From the NCBI GenBank assembly GCA_047614505.1, contig JBLHGQ010000001.1, positions 1-64,000 on the forward strand: a DNA stretch of 64,000 nucleotides, written 5' to 3'. Source of the stretch: JABDJL01 sp047614505. Lineage in GTDB: Bacteria > Pseudomonadota > Gammaproteobacteria > Xanthomonadales > SZUA-36. Position 1 is the stretch's first letter, and each line of letters begins with the position of its first letter. Positions 1 through 8,796 of the stretch are shown piece by piece. The notes beneath the pieces were generated by a model. The model was not told the DNA's origin and made no database searches. It saw only the letters and a list, made by a program, of their open reading frames with translations. Made by a program: the position numbers and the translations under genes.

Positions 1-1330
1 GGGCCCGTGTAAAAGGCCCGAACCGGAAGCACATAGGGTGCCGTCGGCTGAATATGGTCTGGGTTGATTTCTTGGCGAGATGCATGATGAACTGGCGCTT
101 CTCGAGATTTGAGATTCTCGCGTCCAGATCAGGCATGCCGCCCTGAATCCCCTCAAGAATGCGTTTTTTATCGTTTTCAGTCTGCAGGCGCCCGACGATC
201 CAGGTCCCCGTGTTCGACATGGCTTTGTAATCGATGTCCACCGGGTTCTGTGTGACCAGGACCAGCCCTACACCAAAAGCACGGGCCTGTTTCAGTATGG
301 TAAGAATCGGCTTCTTGGAAGGTGGCTCGGCGGTGGGAGGCGCATATCCAAAAGCCTCGTCCATGTAGATTAGGGCCCCCAATTCACCGGTCCCCGGTCT
401 TGATCGCATCCAGGTGACGACCTTGGACAAGATCAGCGTGACGACAAATTGACGTTCTGTTTCATTAAGATGCGCCATGTAGATGATTGGGCAGCGGGTT
501 TTGTCGCTTTTCCCGATAAGACTTTCAATATCGAGCGGTTCACCCTCGAGCCACGATGCCATTGATGGAGAGGCCAACAGGGCGTTGAGCTGCAGAGCTA
601 ATTTCATTCGAGCTTTCTCGGGGAAAAACATTTCCAGGTCGAATACACCGAGCTTACGGAATGGCGGCTTTGGAATTTGGCTCACCAGAGTCGCCAGATC
701 GAGGTCTTTACCCTGACGCCACCAGGTCTCAACAATCATGGAGATCAGTATGTGTTCGGGCCCGGACACCGGATCGGATTTGATTCCTGACAGAACAAGA
801 ATTGACGAGACCAGGCCTTCGATTTCATCGCGTATGATCTCGGAGCTTTCTTGCCAGTCCAGCTCGGGTGCATTGAGCGACCCAAGTATATTCATTCCCA
901 CACCTATTGATGAGCCCGGCGTGTAAATTTTAAATTCGGTGTTGTCGCGAAGCTTGCGAATGCGCTCCGGAGTAATGTCGTCTTTGGCCAGGTCTTCCCG
1001 GCGCTCGGTGGCTTCTTTGACGGCCAGGTCAGCAACGGTGACACCCTTTCGCCTTGCCTTGGCCTCGTCCATCCACGGCTTTAGGTCCTCGGGATTGCTG
1101 TCGGGGAAGTTGAGCATGATGTTGCCCATGTCACCCTTCGGGTCAAGGATCAGCGTCGGGATGCCGCTGAGCAACGCCTCTTCGATCATGTTGACCCCAA
1201 GCCCGGTTTTACCCGAACCGGTCATTCCAAAAATCACCCCATGCGTGGTCAGGGTGCTTGCTTTGAGAAGCACCCGATCGTCGGTCACGCTTTCCCGACC
1301 GATATAGAGTTGTCCCTTTTTTATATTCAT
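1..1330 (-). CDS. HerA/DUF87-like P-loop ATPase (3' end beyond window)
   Basis: An open frame of 443 codons runs from an ATG at 1330 off the left edge, so the C-terminus is missing. Residues about 35-42 read GMTGSGKT, a Walker A motif. It is followed by a HerA/DUF87-type stretch (LILDPKGDMGN) and a Walker B-like LIYMDEA near residue 342. The frame continues with TQNPVDIDYKAMSNTGTW, the segment typical of HerA/FtsK-type helicase-translocases of the DUF87/DUF853 group. By family it is an ATP-driven DNA-handling or membrane-associated motor of unknown target. It is transcribed divergently from the padR gene, with a doubled palindrome between them, so PadR may control both; that is inference. Confidence 0.85.
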   Translation of the reverse strand, partial: MNIKKGQLYIGRESVTDDRVLLKASTLTTHGVIFGMTGSGKTGLGVNMIEEALLSGIPTLILDPKGDMGNIMLNFPDSNPEDLKPWMDEAKARRKGVTVADLAVKEATERREDLAKDDITPERIRKLRDNTEFKIYTPGSSIGVGMNILGSLNAPELDWQESSEIIRDEIEGLVSSILVLSGIKSDPVSGPEHILISMIVETWWRQGKDLDLATLVSQIPKPPFRKLGVFDLEMFFPEKARMKLALQLNALLASPSMASWLEGEPLDIESLIGKSDKTRCPIIYMAHLNETERQFVVTLILSKVVTWMRSRPGTGELGALIYMDEAFGYAPPTAEPPSKKPILTILKQARAFGVGLVLVTQNPVDIDYKAMSNTGTWIVGRLQTENDKKRILEGIQGGMPDLDARISNLEKRQFIMHLAKKSTQTIFSRRHPMCFRFGPFTRA

Positions 1331-1397
1331 CTGAGGAAGGTATCATTGTCGGATGCGATTAACAAAAAGTCTTTTGCCGGGCTTGCTTGCATTTATA

Positions 1398-1444
1398 TAC
1401 TGTGTTGTATACAGTATATAGCACATACTATGTATAACACAGTA
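1398..1444. promoter_or_regulatory. Doubled palindromic operator between the ATPase and padR
   Basis: Two 19-bp arms, 1398-1416 (TACTGTGTTGTATACAGTA) and 1426-1444 (TACTATGTATAACACAGTA), are separated by 9 bp. As inverted copies they match at 16 of 19 positions. The left arm is itself an inverted repeat (TACTGT-N7-ACAGTA). PadR dimers bind palindromes of this general TGTAT/ATACA kind, and padR begins 13 bp downstream, so this is probably an autoregulatory operator. A possible promoter, TTGTAT (1406-1411) with TATGTA (1429-1434) at 17-bp spacing, lies inside it. The promoter call is weak; the symmetry is direct. Confidence 0.7.
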
Positions 1445-1457
1445 AGTGAGTTCGTTT

Positions 1458-1793
1458 ATGAACATTGAAGAAATCGTCGACAAATTACGCATGGAGCTTA
1501 GAAGAGGGGCATTGCCCCTGGCAGTGCTGGCTCAGTTGCGCGAGGAGCATTACGGCTATTCCTTGCGAAAACAGTTGAACGCAAGGGGTCTGGAGATTGA
1601 TGAGGGAACTTTGTATCCCTTGATTCGGCGACTTGAAAAGCAGGGTTTGCTGGTCAGTGAATGGCGTTTCGACGACAAGCGCAAAAAGCGCTATTACCGG
1701 ATTTCTGAACTCGGGGACAAAGTGTTGGCCCTTTTGGTTGGCGAATGGCGAGCGTTAAACGCGAGCGTAGACAGTATTTTGGAGGCTAAGTAA
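1458..1793 (+). CDS. PadR family transcriptional regulator
   Basis: This 111-residue protein is a PadR-type winged-helix regulator. The wing-helix block covers residues about 15-85 (GYSLRKQL, EGTLYPLIRRLEKQGLL, RKKRYYRISELG), which is the PF03551 pattern. PadR proteins are usually repressors that bind palindromes in their own promoter. The ATG at 1458 is preferred; an in-frame GTG at 1446 would add four residues but lies almost on the operator. The stop overlaps the next start (TAATG at 1791-1795), so the downstream membrane protein is translationally coupled. PadR plus a HAAS-type membrane protein is a recurrent bacterial pair. Confidence 0.9.
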   Translation: MNIEEIVDKLRMELRRGALPLAVLAQLREEHYGYSLRKQLNARGLEIDEGTLYPLIRRLEKQGLLVSEWRFDDKRKKRYYRISELGDKVLALLVGEWRALNASVDSILEAK

Positions 1794-2749
1794 TGGATTT
1801 TCTTAAATCATATGCACACCAGGTGGTTTCCTACCACCCGGAGAAGGGCAGGGATGAGTTATTCACGGAACTGTATAACGAGCTCCATGAAGAGTTCGCT
1901 GATTGGCAGGATGAACACCCTGAAGGGGATGAAATTACATTTCTAGATGCTCAAAAAGATCACCCGATACGCTTTGCGACCCGCCTGGCCCCCGAAGGAT
2001 CTGCGTATCTCATAGGGCCACAGTTTTACTACAGCTTTATTTCGGCGCTGAAAGTAGCAACGGTTGTGACTATCGGCTTGCACCTGTTTTTGGGCGCAAT
2101 TTCTGCCTTGAGCTCCGGTGCCTACTTTGGCTCATTCACCCGCTTGCTCGTTGCAGTGCCGGCGACCCTTATCTGGATATATGCATCCATTATCGGGGTG
2201 TTCATTGCGTTGGAAAAAAGTGGTGAAAAGGCGACCTGGCTTGATAACTGGTCAGCCAGCAAGCTGAGCCCCATCGACAGTCACCAACCGATTTCCAAAG
2301 GTGAGACCTTCACTGATCTTGGTATCTCCTTATTGGGATTGTTGTGGCTTCTGGACATTGTTCAGTTTCCACTGGTGATTGGTCGCGATGGCGGGTGGAT
2401 AACAGGTTGGACCGCCAACCTGCCGGAATCTATCTGGCTGGTGATTGGGATATTCCTGGCCATAGATATTGCTTACTGTGTATTTCGCCTGGTGAAAAAC
2501 TTCTGGTCACCGCAGCTGCGTTACCTGACGATGATTTTCAACATTGCCTGGATCGCTTTACTTTCCTACGTAGCGAGCCAGACACAGCTGATTTCTTTAA
2601 ACGATATAGAAACCGTCAAGATGCAGGGCCTGGAAACGTTAATCAACAATGTTGTCCATGGAGTCCTGTATGTCATCGTTGTGATATTAGCGGTGGACAC
2701 ATTGAAACATGGCTGGAAGTTGCTCCATCCAAAAAAGGTCCCGGTATGA
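1793..2749 (+). CDS. HAAS-type membrane protein coupled to PadR
   Basis: The 318-residue protein has a soluble N-terminal region of about 80 residues rich in acidic helices (DELFTELYNELHEEF), which resembles the HAAS/DUF1700-like domain found after padR genes. It is followed by about six hydrophobic segments, near residues 83-110, 115-140, 175-200, 215-235, 245-265 and 285-305. It overlaps padR by one base, which implies one transcript and linked function. By analogy with other PadR-HAAS pairs it probably sits in the inner membrane and works with the regulator in sensing or envelope response. No catalytic motif is seen and the substrate is unknown. Confidence 0.75.
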   Translation: MDFLKSYAHQVVSYHPEKGRDELFTELYNELHEEFADWQDEHPEGDEITFLDAQKDHPIRFATRLAPEGSAYLIGPQFYYSFISALKVATVVTIGLHLFLGAISALSSGAYFGSFTRLLVAVPATLIWIYASIIGVFIALEKSGEKATWLDNWSASKLSPIDSHQPISKGETFTDLGISLLGLLWLLDIVQFPLVIGRDGGWITGWTANLPESIWLVIGIFLAIDIAYCVFRLVKNFWSPQLRYLTMIFNIAWIALLSYVASQTQLISLNDIETVKMQGLETLINNVVHGVLYVIVVILAVDTLKHGWKLLHPKKVPV

Positions 2750-2800
2750 GCATTAGATTTTTTCCTTTCTTGCTCTTTGGTTCCAAACTGAAGCTGATGA

Positions 2801-4909
2801 TTACTGGTAATCGCGGGAGAAAGTTTTGTTCCAGTGCTTTTCGCGAATAAGTTCGCCATTTTCGCTGAGTTTTTTGAAGTACTTGTAATAGAAATTGTCC
2901 CGGTCGCTGGAAAACAAAAGTTCGGTTTCCCACAGTAAAACACGCTCAGGCAGTGTGACCTCAATGTGATAGGTACCGGTGACAGAGGTGTTTTCAGGGT
3001 GCTCGTCGTCCGTTCTGTGCTCTATTCTTTCCTGGTAGGATTCTGTACCCCAGGGATAGCGTGAGCCGCCTTCATTAGTGGCAACGATTGTAACCACGCC
3101 TGTTTCAGGGTTTTTATCTTGGGAAACTATTTCTGCGTAGCCTGAGATGGTTCCAATATCCAGGGCCTCATAACCATTCGCAGCTGGGTGCCCGGCCGGA
3201 GGCAGGAAGGCTGGCACCGGACGCTCTTCAAATGGCACGACAGGTAAAGACAGGTATGAGCCGGAGGGTCCACCAATTTGCAGTTTGGTTTTCATGGCAT
3301 ATGGTGTTGGCCAGAGCATTGGCCACTGAGCATTATTAATGGCAAAGCGTATTCGGTGTCCCTTCTGAAATACCCAGGAGGTGAAATGCATTTCTATATC
3401 CAAAGGAATCATCTCATCGACAGGTAAATCTTCGGGATCACGGGCAGAATTGCGATGGGAACCATTCAACCCTGCACCGGCAACCTGTGTTACCCGGCCA
3501 TCCGGCGCTACGTCCGACAGGCGTACAAACCAATTTGCTCTGGGTGCGCTGGTCGCTACATTAAGTACAGCGTGAGGAAATCCCAGAATTTCAATATCTT
3601 CATCCAATACTTCACCGTCATAGACCAGGCTGAAGTCGTCGGTCGGTTGCTGGTCGTGAGCAACGTCACCCCACCACATGACCGGCCCGCCGGCCTCAAG
3701 GCCGACTGAAGGTTTGAATTCAAGTTCATGGGTAGCAGAATCAGACTTGCTAGCTGCCAGGCTATGGTCTGGCTGGGCAAAAAACTGTTGCTCGGTAATA
3801 CGTTCAATGGGCCAGCCGTCTTCAAACCGCCATTTGCCTGGCGCTGTGTCGATATATGGCCCGGGTTCGTGCCAGTCACGCACATAGACTGCAAACTTTG
3901 GCTCGTCCAGAATTCCGGTATCAATGCCCTTGAGCCAGTAATCGAACCAGCGCACCATCTCGTGACGCCACTCCATTCCAGGTTTGGGATAAGGCAGGTG
4001 TGGCCATTGGTGCGCCCATGGTCCAATCATTGCTTTTACAGGAACATTAAGGTTTTCCAGCATGCGGGGCAGGGTGTCGCGGTAACCGTCATACCAGCCG
4101 CCGATGAAAAACCCCGGCACCTTGATTTTGTCGTACTTGTCGCGGGCGGATGCCCGGTCCCAAAACGGGCCATCACGTTGCTGTGTCTTGTAGGTGATTC
4201 CCCAGGGCTCAGTGTCGAAGCGATTCTCGAAATAAGCCTCATCAATCACATAGTCAGGAGCAGCTGGAAGGGAATTGTAGAGGTCCTGGGCCATATCCCA
4301 GGAATCAACATGAATGATGCCGTCCATGTAATGGACATCGTCCTGAAACAGATCCTCAGTAGCGTGCACCGGGATAATGGCCTTGAGAGCAGGTGGACTA
4401 CGCATTGCCATCTGGATGGAATTTAAACCGCTCCATGAGACGCCATACATGCCGACATTGCCGTTCGACCAGTCCTGTTTTGACAGCCAGTCAATGACCA
4501 CTTCGCCATCGTTGAGCTCTATGTCTGAATATTCGTAAGGGATCAAGCGCCCCTCACTGCTGCCGGTGCCACGGATATCGACACGAGCAAAGATGTAACC
4601 ACGCTCAACAAAGTATGCGTGTAAACCGTTTCTGCCGCCGCGGCCCTCAAGTTTGCGGTAAGGGTCGTATTGAAAGATGACGGGGAATTTTTGTCCCGGT
4701 TTGCCCCCCTGTGGCATGTGCAGGTCAGCCGCCAGGCGCACACCGTCCGGCATGGTGATCCAGGCTTCTTCAATGGCAACGCCAAATTCGGGACTTGATG
4801 CCGGTTCGGCAACACGTGCTGGCATATTTAAGCAACCAATCAAAAGCAACGCAGTGACAAGAACAGTGCAAAGCCCGCCTGGGTTCTTTTGGTCCTCACG
4901 AATTTGCAT
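2801..4909 (-). CDS. CocE/NonD (S15-like) hydrolase, lipoprotein
   Basis: This 702-residue alpha/beta hydrolase belongs to the CocE/NonD family (X-Pro dipeptidyl-peptidase S15 fold). A lipoprotein signal peptide ends at LLIGC with the lipid-accepting Cys at residue 26, so it should be anchored in the envelope. The nucleophile elbow GVSWSG puts the catalytic Ser at about residue 158. The likely acid lies in GGWYDGYRD and the likely His in GPWAHQWP. The C-terminal half has the jelly-roll PepX_C domain (TSWVFQKGHRIRFAI). Family members cleave esters or N-terminal X-Pro dipeptides; the substrate here is unknown. GGAG lies about 9 bases before the ATG. It converges on the PadR pair. Confidence 0.88.
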   Translation of the reverse strand: MQIREDQKNPGGLCTVLVTALLLIGCLNMPARVAEPASSPEFGVAIEEAWITMPDGVRLAADLHMPQGGKPGQKFPVIFQYDPYRKLEGRGGRNGLHAYFVERGYIFARVDIRGTGSSEGRLIPYEYSDIELNDGEVVIDWLSKQDWSNGNVGMYGVSWSGLNSIQMAMRSPPALKAIIPVHATEDLFQDDVHYMDGIIHVDSWDMAQDLYNSLPAAPDYVIDEAYFENRFDTEPWGITYKTQQRDGPFWDRASARDKYDKIKVPGFFIGGWYDGYRDTLPRMLENLNVPVKAMIGPWAHQWPHLPYPKPGMEWRHEMVRWFDYWLKGIDTGILDEPKFAVYVRDWHEPGPYIDTAPGKWRFEDGWPIERITEQQFFAQPDHSLAASKSDSATHELEFKPSVGLEAGGPVMWWGDVAHDQQPTDDFSLVYDGEVLDEDIEILGFPHAVLNVATSAPRANWFVRLSDVAPDGRVTQVAGAGLNGSHRNSARDPEDLPVDEMIPLDIEMHFTSWVFQKGHRIRFAINNAQWPMLWPTPYAMKTKLQIGGPSGSYLSLPVVPFEERPVPAFLPPAGHPAANGYEALDIGTISGYAEIVSQDKNPETGVVTIVATNEGGSRYPWGTESYQERIEHRTDDEHPENTSVTGTYHIEVTLPERVLLWETELLFSSDRDNFYYKYFKKLSENGELIREKHWNKTFSRDYQ

Positions 4910-4987
4910 GTGGCTCTACTCCTTTTTGTTTGTGACCGGAAAACTCAATGTGGATTAGTATGTCATGAAATCTGACCGGAATTAATC

Positions 4988-5367
4988 ATGAAAGCATACC
5001 GTTTCCTACTGATGTTGCCTTTATTGATCTGTCTGTCTTCGTGTGAGGAAGACCAAAGTGCTGAACAAATTGAAGCACAATTGGATTTCTCCGCGCTGGA
5101 AGAGCGATTTACTGGTGGTGATGAATACAAAACCATCTACTTTAAGGCTTGGTTTGAACGACCATTCCGCAAAGCTGCCATCAAGGCACTTAGTGATGCG
5201 CCCATGGTGAAAATCGAACCGCGTAAATAGTCCAGGTATCCTTAGCCGAATATAAACAAGCAGTTGGCTCAGTCACAGTATGCTATTGGCAAAAAAATGG
5301 CGAAACCGATTGGCAAAATTTCTACGGTCCCAGACCATCAGCATATGCACTTTTCCTCATGCGGTGA
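4988..5367 (+). pseudogene. Small lipoprotein, frameshifted near 5226
   Basis: The ATG at 4988 begins a lipoprotein signal (lipobox LSSC, Cys at about residue 19). The reading frame stops at 5228-5230 after 80 residues. Immediately after, the +2 frame continues with a protein-like stretch (VQVSLAEYKQAVGSVTVCYW, then NGETDWQNFYGPRPSAYALF) and stops at 5365-5367. One extra A in the AAA run at 5225-5227 would join the two into about 126 residues. It may be a real frameshift or a sequence error. No family is recognised. It lies upstream of, and in the same direction as, the PH-domain pair. Confidence 0.6.
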
Positions 5368-5394
5368 TAGCCTCGGCGCAGGGAGGATACCAAT

Positions 5395-5907
5395 ATGGCT
5401 TTTGTTAACGTGCAGCTGGCTATCGATGAGCTACCTGCAGCTGAAGAAATCGAAATGGAGCCGATGGCACCCGAATATCAACGGGAAGTCCGGGCCCAGC
5501 AATTTATTATTTTTGTACCGATAGTTCTTGTTTCATTTCTGCCGTTTTTGATTGTGCAGCAAAGCTTTTTACTGGCTATTCCGGTAGTTGTTCTGCTTTT
5601 CGGACTGTTCCTCGGTTCATTGACCATCAGAATGTCGAAAGTTAAAGGCGTTGCCTTGCGTGATAAGGACATTGCCTATCGATCTGGTCTTTACTGGCGC
5701 AAAACCGTCATTCTGGCGTTTAACCGAGTGCAGCACGTTGAAGTGAGTTCAGGGCCCTTACAACGCAGGTATGGACTGGCGACATTAAATTTTTTTACGG
5801 CAGGCGGGAGTAGTGTTGATCTCAAAGTGGATGGTCTTACGCGCCAACGCGCAGAGCAAATTCGCACTTTTGTTCTTGGAAAAAGCGAAATTGCCGACTC
5901 TGAATGA
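5395..5907 (+). CDS. Bacterial PH-domain membrane protein (YdbS-like)
   Basis: The 170-residue protein has two adjacent transmembrane helices (about residues 40-58 and 60-80), followed by a bacterial pleckstrin-homology domain of the bPH2/DUF304 type (KVKGVALRDKDIAYRSGLYW, then FNRVQHVEVSSGPLQRRYGL). The pattern LxxQHVxxxxGPLQRxxGL is characteristic of YdbS-like proteins. GGGAGGAT lies just before the ATG. It stands 12 bases before a larger PH-domain protein, reproducing the ydbS-ydbT pair known from many bacteria. These pairs are membrane proteins of poorly known role; in Bacillus they have been linked to resistance to membrane-active peptides. Confidence 0.85.
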   Translation: MAFVNVQLAIDELPAAEEIEMEPMAPEYQREVRAQQFIIFVPIVLVSFLPFLIVQQSFLLAIPVVVLLFGLFLGSLTIRMSKVKGVALRDKDIAYRSGLYWRKTVILAFNRVQHVEVSSGPLQRRYGLATLNFFTAGGSSVDLKVDGLTRQRAEQIRTFVLGKSEIADSE

Positions 5908-5919
5908 CCAATAGTCTGA

Positions 5920-7458
5920 ATGACAAACAGTAGTCCTGCATTGACCTGGAAACGCACATCACCGATAGCGGTGGTGTTTTTCCTGTTCAGTGCCGCCCGT
6001 CAGTTTCTCAATGTGGGTCTTCCCGCCATTGCATTCATACTCACGGCTTATGTCTCTGCAGGTGATTTGAGCCGGGCCCTGATACAGACTGGACTGATCG
6101 TTGCTGTTGTCGTGGGCGTTGGCGGATCAGTTTTGTCCTGGTTACGATTTCGATATTGCATCGCCGCCGACCGAGTATTGGTGCGAAGTGGCGTATTTCA
6201 CCGTGAAGAGCTCAGTGTGGATTTTGGCCGCATACAGAACGTCAGTATCCGAGAGCCCTTTTACGCCCGGCCTTTTGGGCTTGCTTTGTTGAGTATAGAT
6301 ACCGCCGGTAGTGGCAAAAAGGAAATTGTATTGGGGGGAATTGACAAGGATGACGCGGTCATCTTACGTCAAATCATTCTGTCAAAGACCAGATCGACCG
6401 ACGACCACATTGAAAGTCAACACGAGCCAGAAGCGGATCCGACCTTATTGCTTTCACGCAGTGCAAAAGATATCGCAATATATGGTTTGACCATTAATTA
6501 TTTCTTCTGGTTGATGATTGCCATGGGTGCCGTTTGGGGTGCCTATGATTCTTCAGAAGGTGTTTTTTTGTGGTTGGCAAGAACCATTCACCTGGAAGAA
6601 TTCTTTAGCTTCGCGCAGGGTGATGGGAATTTACTGGAAAGCGCCTTGATGGTTCTTGCAACGATCCTGGCAGGAATGATTTTACTGCCGCTTATCTCGG
6701 TGATTGGCGCACTTTTCAGACATTACGGTTACCAGTTGAGTGTTGAAGACGAGACCTATCGGAAAAATAGTGGACTGCTTTCACGCCATGATGAGTCTCT
6801 CAAAAGGCACAAGATTCAGGCGGTTGTACTGAAACAGAATTTTGTGGCGAAGCGGTTCAAGCGAAGCAACATACAACTCAAAGTGGCGAGTGCAGGTTCC
6901 GGCCTGGAACAAGGTCAATTACCGGCACTCAAAAGTTCCTTTCTGGTTCCGGCCTTGCACCCTGCGGAAGTTACGGAGTTGGTGAAGGAGTTTCTCCCGG
7001 GTTGCCAAGTGGACGAGGCAGTCTGGTCTCGAGTTAACCTGCGGCGCTTTGCCACTGTCACCCTGGGGTTGAGGATCCTGCCGATAACCTTGATACCGAC
7101 CGCATCACTGATGACAGTTTTGAATTGGAAATTTATGGTTGTTCCCTTTCTGGCAACGGGAATTGGCTGGTTTGTGGTTCATCAGTACTGGAAAAAACTG
7201 GCTTATGCAGTTGTTGGGGAATATGGCTTTTTTCGAAACGGATTTATTGGTACCAAGACGACTATTTTTCCACTCTTTAAAGTGCAGAATATAGAATTAC
7301 GCCAGACCCCGGGGCAGCGCCGAAAAGGCCTGGCTCACCTCACCATCCACCTTGCCTCACATTCTCTGCATATTCCATACATGAAGGTTGAGGACGCAAA
7401 AAAGATGCAGGATTTGATGCTCTTTCATGTCGAGTCGACAAACCGACCCTGGTATTAA
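5920..7458 (+). CDS. Triple bPH2-domain membrane protein (YdbT-like)
   Basis: This 512-residue protein has three bPH2 (DUF304) blocks, each preceded by a pair of membrane helices. The blocks lie near residues 80-155 (IQNVSIREPFYARPFGLALL), 270-350 (SVEDETYRKNSGLLSRHDES) and 430-500 (FKVQNIELRQTPGQRRKGLA). This is the YdbT organisation. It follows the YdbS-like gene by 12 bases and is surely cotranscribed. The two probably form an inner-membrane complex with cytoplasmic PH domains. The biochemical role is not established for the family in Gram-negatives. Confidence 0.85.
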   Translation: MTNSSPALTWKRTSPIAVVFFLFSAARQFLNVGLPAIAFILTAYVSAGDLSRALIQTGLIVAVVVGVGGSVLSWLRFRYCIAADRVLVRSGVFHREELSVDFGRIQNVSIREPFYARPFGLALLSIDTAGSGKKEIVLGGIDKDDAVILRQIILSKTRSTDDHIESQHEPEADPTLLLSRSAKDIAIYGLTINYFFWLMIAMGAVWGAYDSSEGVFLWLARTIHLEEFFSFAQGDGNLLESALMVLATILAGMILLPLISVIGALFRHYGYQLSVEDETYRKNSGLLSRHDESLKRHKIQAVVLKQNFVAKRFKRSNIQLKVASAGSGLEQGQLPALKSSFLVPALHPAEVTELVKEFLPGCQVDEAVWSRVNLRRFATVTLGLRILPITLIPTASLMTVLNWKFMVVPFLATGIGWFVVHQYWKKLAYAVVGEYGFFRNGFIGTKTTIFPLFKVQNIELRQTPGQRRKGLAHLTIHLASHSLHIPYMKVEDAKKMQDLMLFHVESTNRPWY

Positions 7459-7461
7459 GAA

Positions 7462-7475
7462 CTCTGACCCCAATT
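7462..7475 (+). repeat. Solitary half of the TCTGACCCCAATT palindromic repeat
   Basis: Directly after the stop of the YdbT-like gene the sequence ACTCTGACCCCAATT is the same as the outer end of the right arm of the perfect palindrome at 13129-13218. Repeats ending in this motif are scattered in many marine Gammaproteobacteria and are often linked with REP-type (Y1) transposases. Only one half is present here, so it is probably a decayed copy. Confidence 0.5.
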
Positions 7476-7477
7476 TC

Positions 7478-7531
7478 CGCCGCTGCCGTCGTTTCCTTAG
7501 CCGGAAATGAACAAACGTGCCAGCAGCGGCG
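7478..7531. repeat. Nested inverted repeat downstream of the PH-domain pair
   Basis: CGCCGCTGC at 7478-7486 pairs perfectly with GCAGCGGCG at 7523-7531. Inside it TTTCC pairs with GGAAA across a 6-base loop. There is no following T-run, so it is not a classical terminator. It directly abuts the repeat half at 7462 and may belong to the same element. Confidence 0.45.
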
Positions 7532-7680
7532 AACACCAGATGGGCGACCGTCATGTAATTGGTCTAACCAGGTTACAACGGCGAATATGATGGACTCCCC
7601 TGCGGATTTAGTAGTTTATCCATTCTCTTTTTTACTTTAATATAAGAGCAGTTCATATTGCTGATAAGAGAAATTTCACC

Positions 7681-8049
7681 ATGAAAAGTTTGCCGAACAA
7701 ACAAGCTGGCGCATCTGTGATTGCTACCATCATCACAATTGCAGTCATTGGGTACGGTATATTTATTGGTATCCAGTATGTGCCTTTGTTCATCGAATCC
7801 AAATCCATTAACTCCATCCTGACCAGCATTGAAGTCGATCATAGAACGGACCCCATCACCAGCAGAAATGCCGCAAGGGATAAAGTGATCAAATTACTGC
7901 AGATCAACGAAATGAACGATATGACTGAAAGCGTCAAGGTCAGCGATATAGGTAACAAAGTCACGATCACGTTCAGTTACGACAGAGTGCTGAACCTGGG
8001 TTACGAAAAAAAGAAATTGCATTATGAGAGTTCACGAACTTTGAAATGA
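7681..8049 (+). CDS. DUF4845 family membrane protein
   Basis: The 122-residue protein has one N-terminal membrane helix (residues about 12-32, ASVIATIITIAVIGYGIFIG) followed by a periplasmic domain with IQYVPLFIESKSINSILTSI and a beta-rich C-terminus. This is the DUF4845 pattern (PF16137), a proteobacterial family often encoded near signal peptidase lepB. No lepB is seen here. The function is unknown. It converges on the small gene at 8070-8306 with a 20-base gap. Confidence 0.75.
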   Translation: MKSLPNKQAGASVIATIITIAVIGYGIFIGIQYVPLFIESKSINSILTSIEVDHRTDPITSRNAARDKVIKLLQINEMNDMTESVKVSDIGNKVTITFSYDRVLNLGYEKKKLHYESSRTLK

Positions 8050-8069
8050 ACATTTGGGTTCAAGGCAGT

Positions 8070-8306
8070 CTATTTGTCCAACCCGAACCGCTGAACCAGT
8101 TGCTCTACCCGTGACCACAGCTCCGGAGTAAGATCTGAAGATGTGAGGCTGAACAGAATGTTTATCAGCGCTTTTTTTTCGTGCTCGTCCAGGGCTCCGT
8201 CACTCATGGCAATGTCCAGAATCTGATCCAGCTCTGCAACGTCCAATTTGCCGTCATTTTTAAACCCTTCAATTGCACGAGCAATCATTTTTGAATCGCC
8301 AGTCAT
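8070..8306 (-). CDS. Small acidic hypothetical protein (possible TerB-like)
   Basis: This 78-residue all-helical protein contains the segment GKLDVAELDQILDIAMSDGA followed by LDEHEKKALINILFSL. The pattern recalls TerB-like helical domains, in which acidic DG-containing turns precede a helix, but the match is weak. The ATG at 8306 is chosen because GGCGGGAA stands just before it; an upstream in-frame ATG at 8339 would add 11 unlikely residues. No signal peptide or membrane segment. Function unknown. Confidence 0.6.
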   Translation of the reverse strand: MTGDSKMIARAIEGFKNDGKLDVAELDQILDIAMSDGALDEHEKKALINILFSLTSSDLTPELWSRVEQLVQRFGLDK

Positions 8307-8403
8307 ATGTATTTCCCGCCTGGGTAGAGTTCTGATCATGGATGGTTGAAGACAAGACTATCAAACCAGACCGTTCAGCGCATCAAGCTAAATGGCTTTC
8401 GGT

Positions 8404-8796
8404 TCAAAGAAACGAAAAGCGATAAGGATAAGCTTCCCGCAAGGCTTGCAGGCGTGCGCGGTGTGCTTCGCCCGACGGGTGGATTGAACCCTCACCAACC
8501 TGAAACAGGTTTTGAATGTTTGTTCCTACCAGTTCTTCGCCCTGAATGACATAAACCGCCCCGTGTTCATATAGCTCAAGTGCTTCGCTACTGCTGTCGG
8601 TTGACGCCATGAAAGGCACTTCCGGTGCATGGATCTTGAGCCAGTTGAGGATGGCGAGTTCGGCTTCCTGGTCTTGAACACGACATGAGATGATCAGTCG
8701 CGCACGCGCAAACCCGGCTTCTTCCCAGGTATCGGGGTGGTAAAGGTCCGCAAACAGGCCTTCTACCAGATCATGCTTTTCCTCATCCAGGATACT
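8404..8796 (-). pseudogene. C-terminal remnant of a cation/proton antiporter (TrkA-N/RCK domain)
   Basis: Reading leftward from about 8796, an open frame with no start encodes LDEEKHDLVEGLFADLYHPD, then ARARLIISCRVQDQEAELAI, and ends PYPYRFSFL-stop-like (AYPYRFSFL). This matches the end of an RCK_N/TrkA-N regulatory domain of Kef-type antiporters, with the loss-of-contact segment typical after YGDA-type motifs. The membrane part, which would be several hundred residues upstream, is absent. At about 8796 the sequence switches abruptly to an unrelated gene on the other strand. The gene is therefore 5'-truncated and dead. Confidence 0.7.

Noticed and set aside
5264..5524. An 86-residue frame overlapping the YdbS-like gene start
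   Set aside because: It runs out of frame across the real ribosome site and start at 5395 and has no family pattern; the plausible coding frame here is the lipoprotein continuation ending at 5367.
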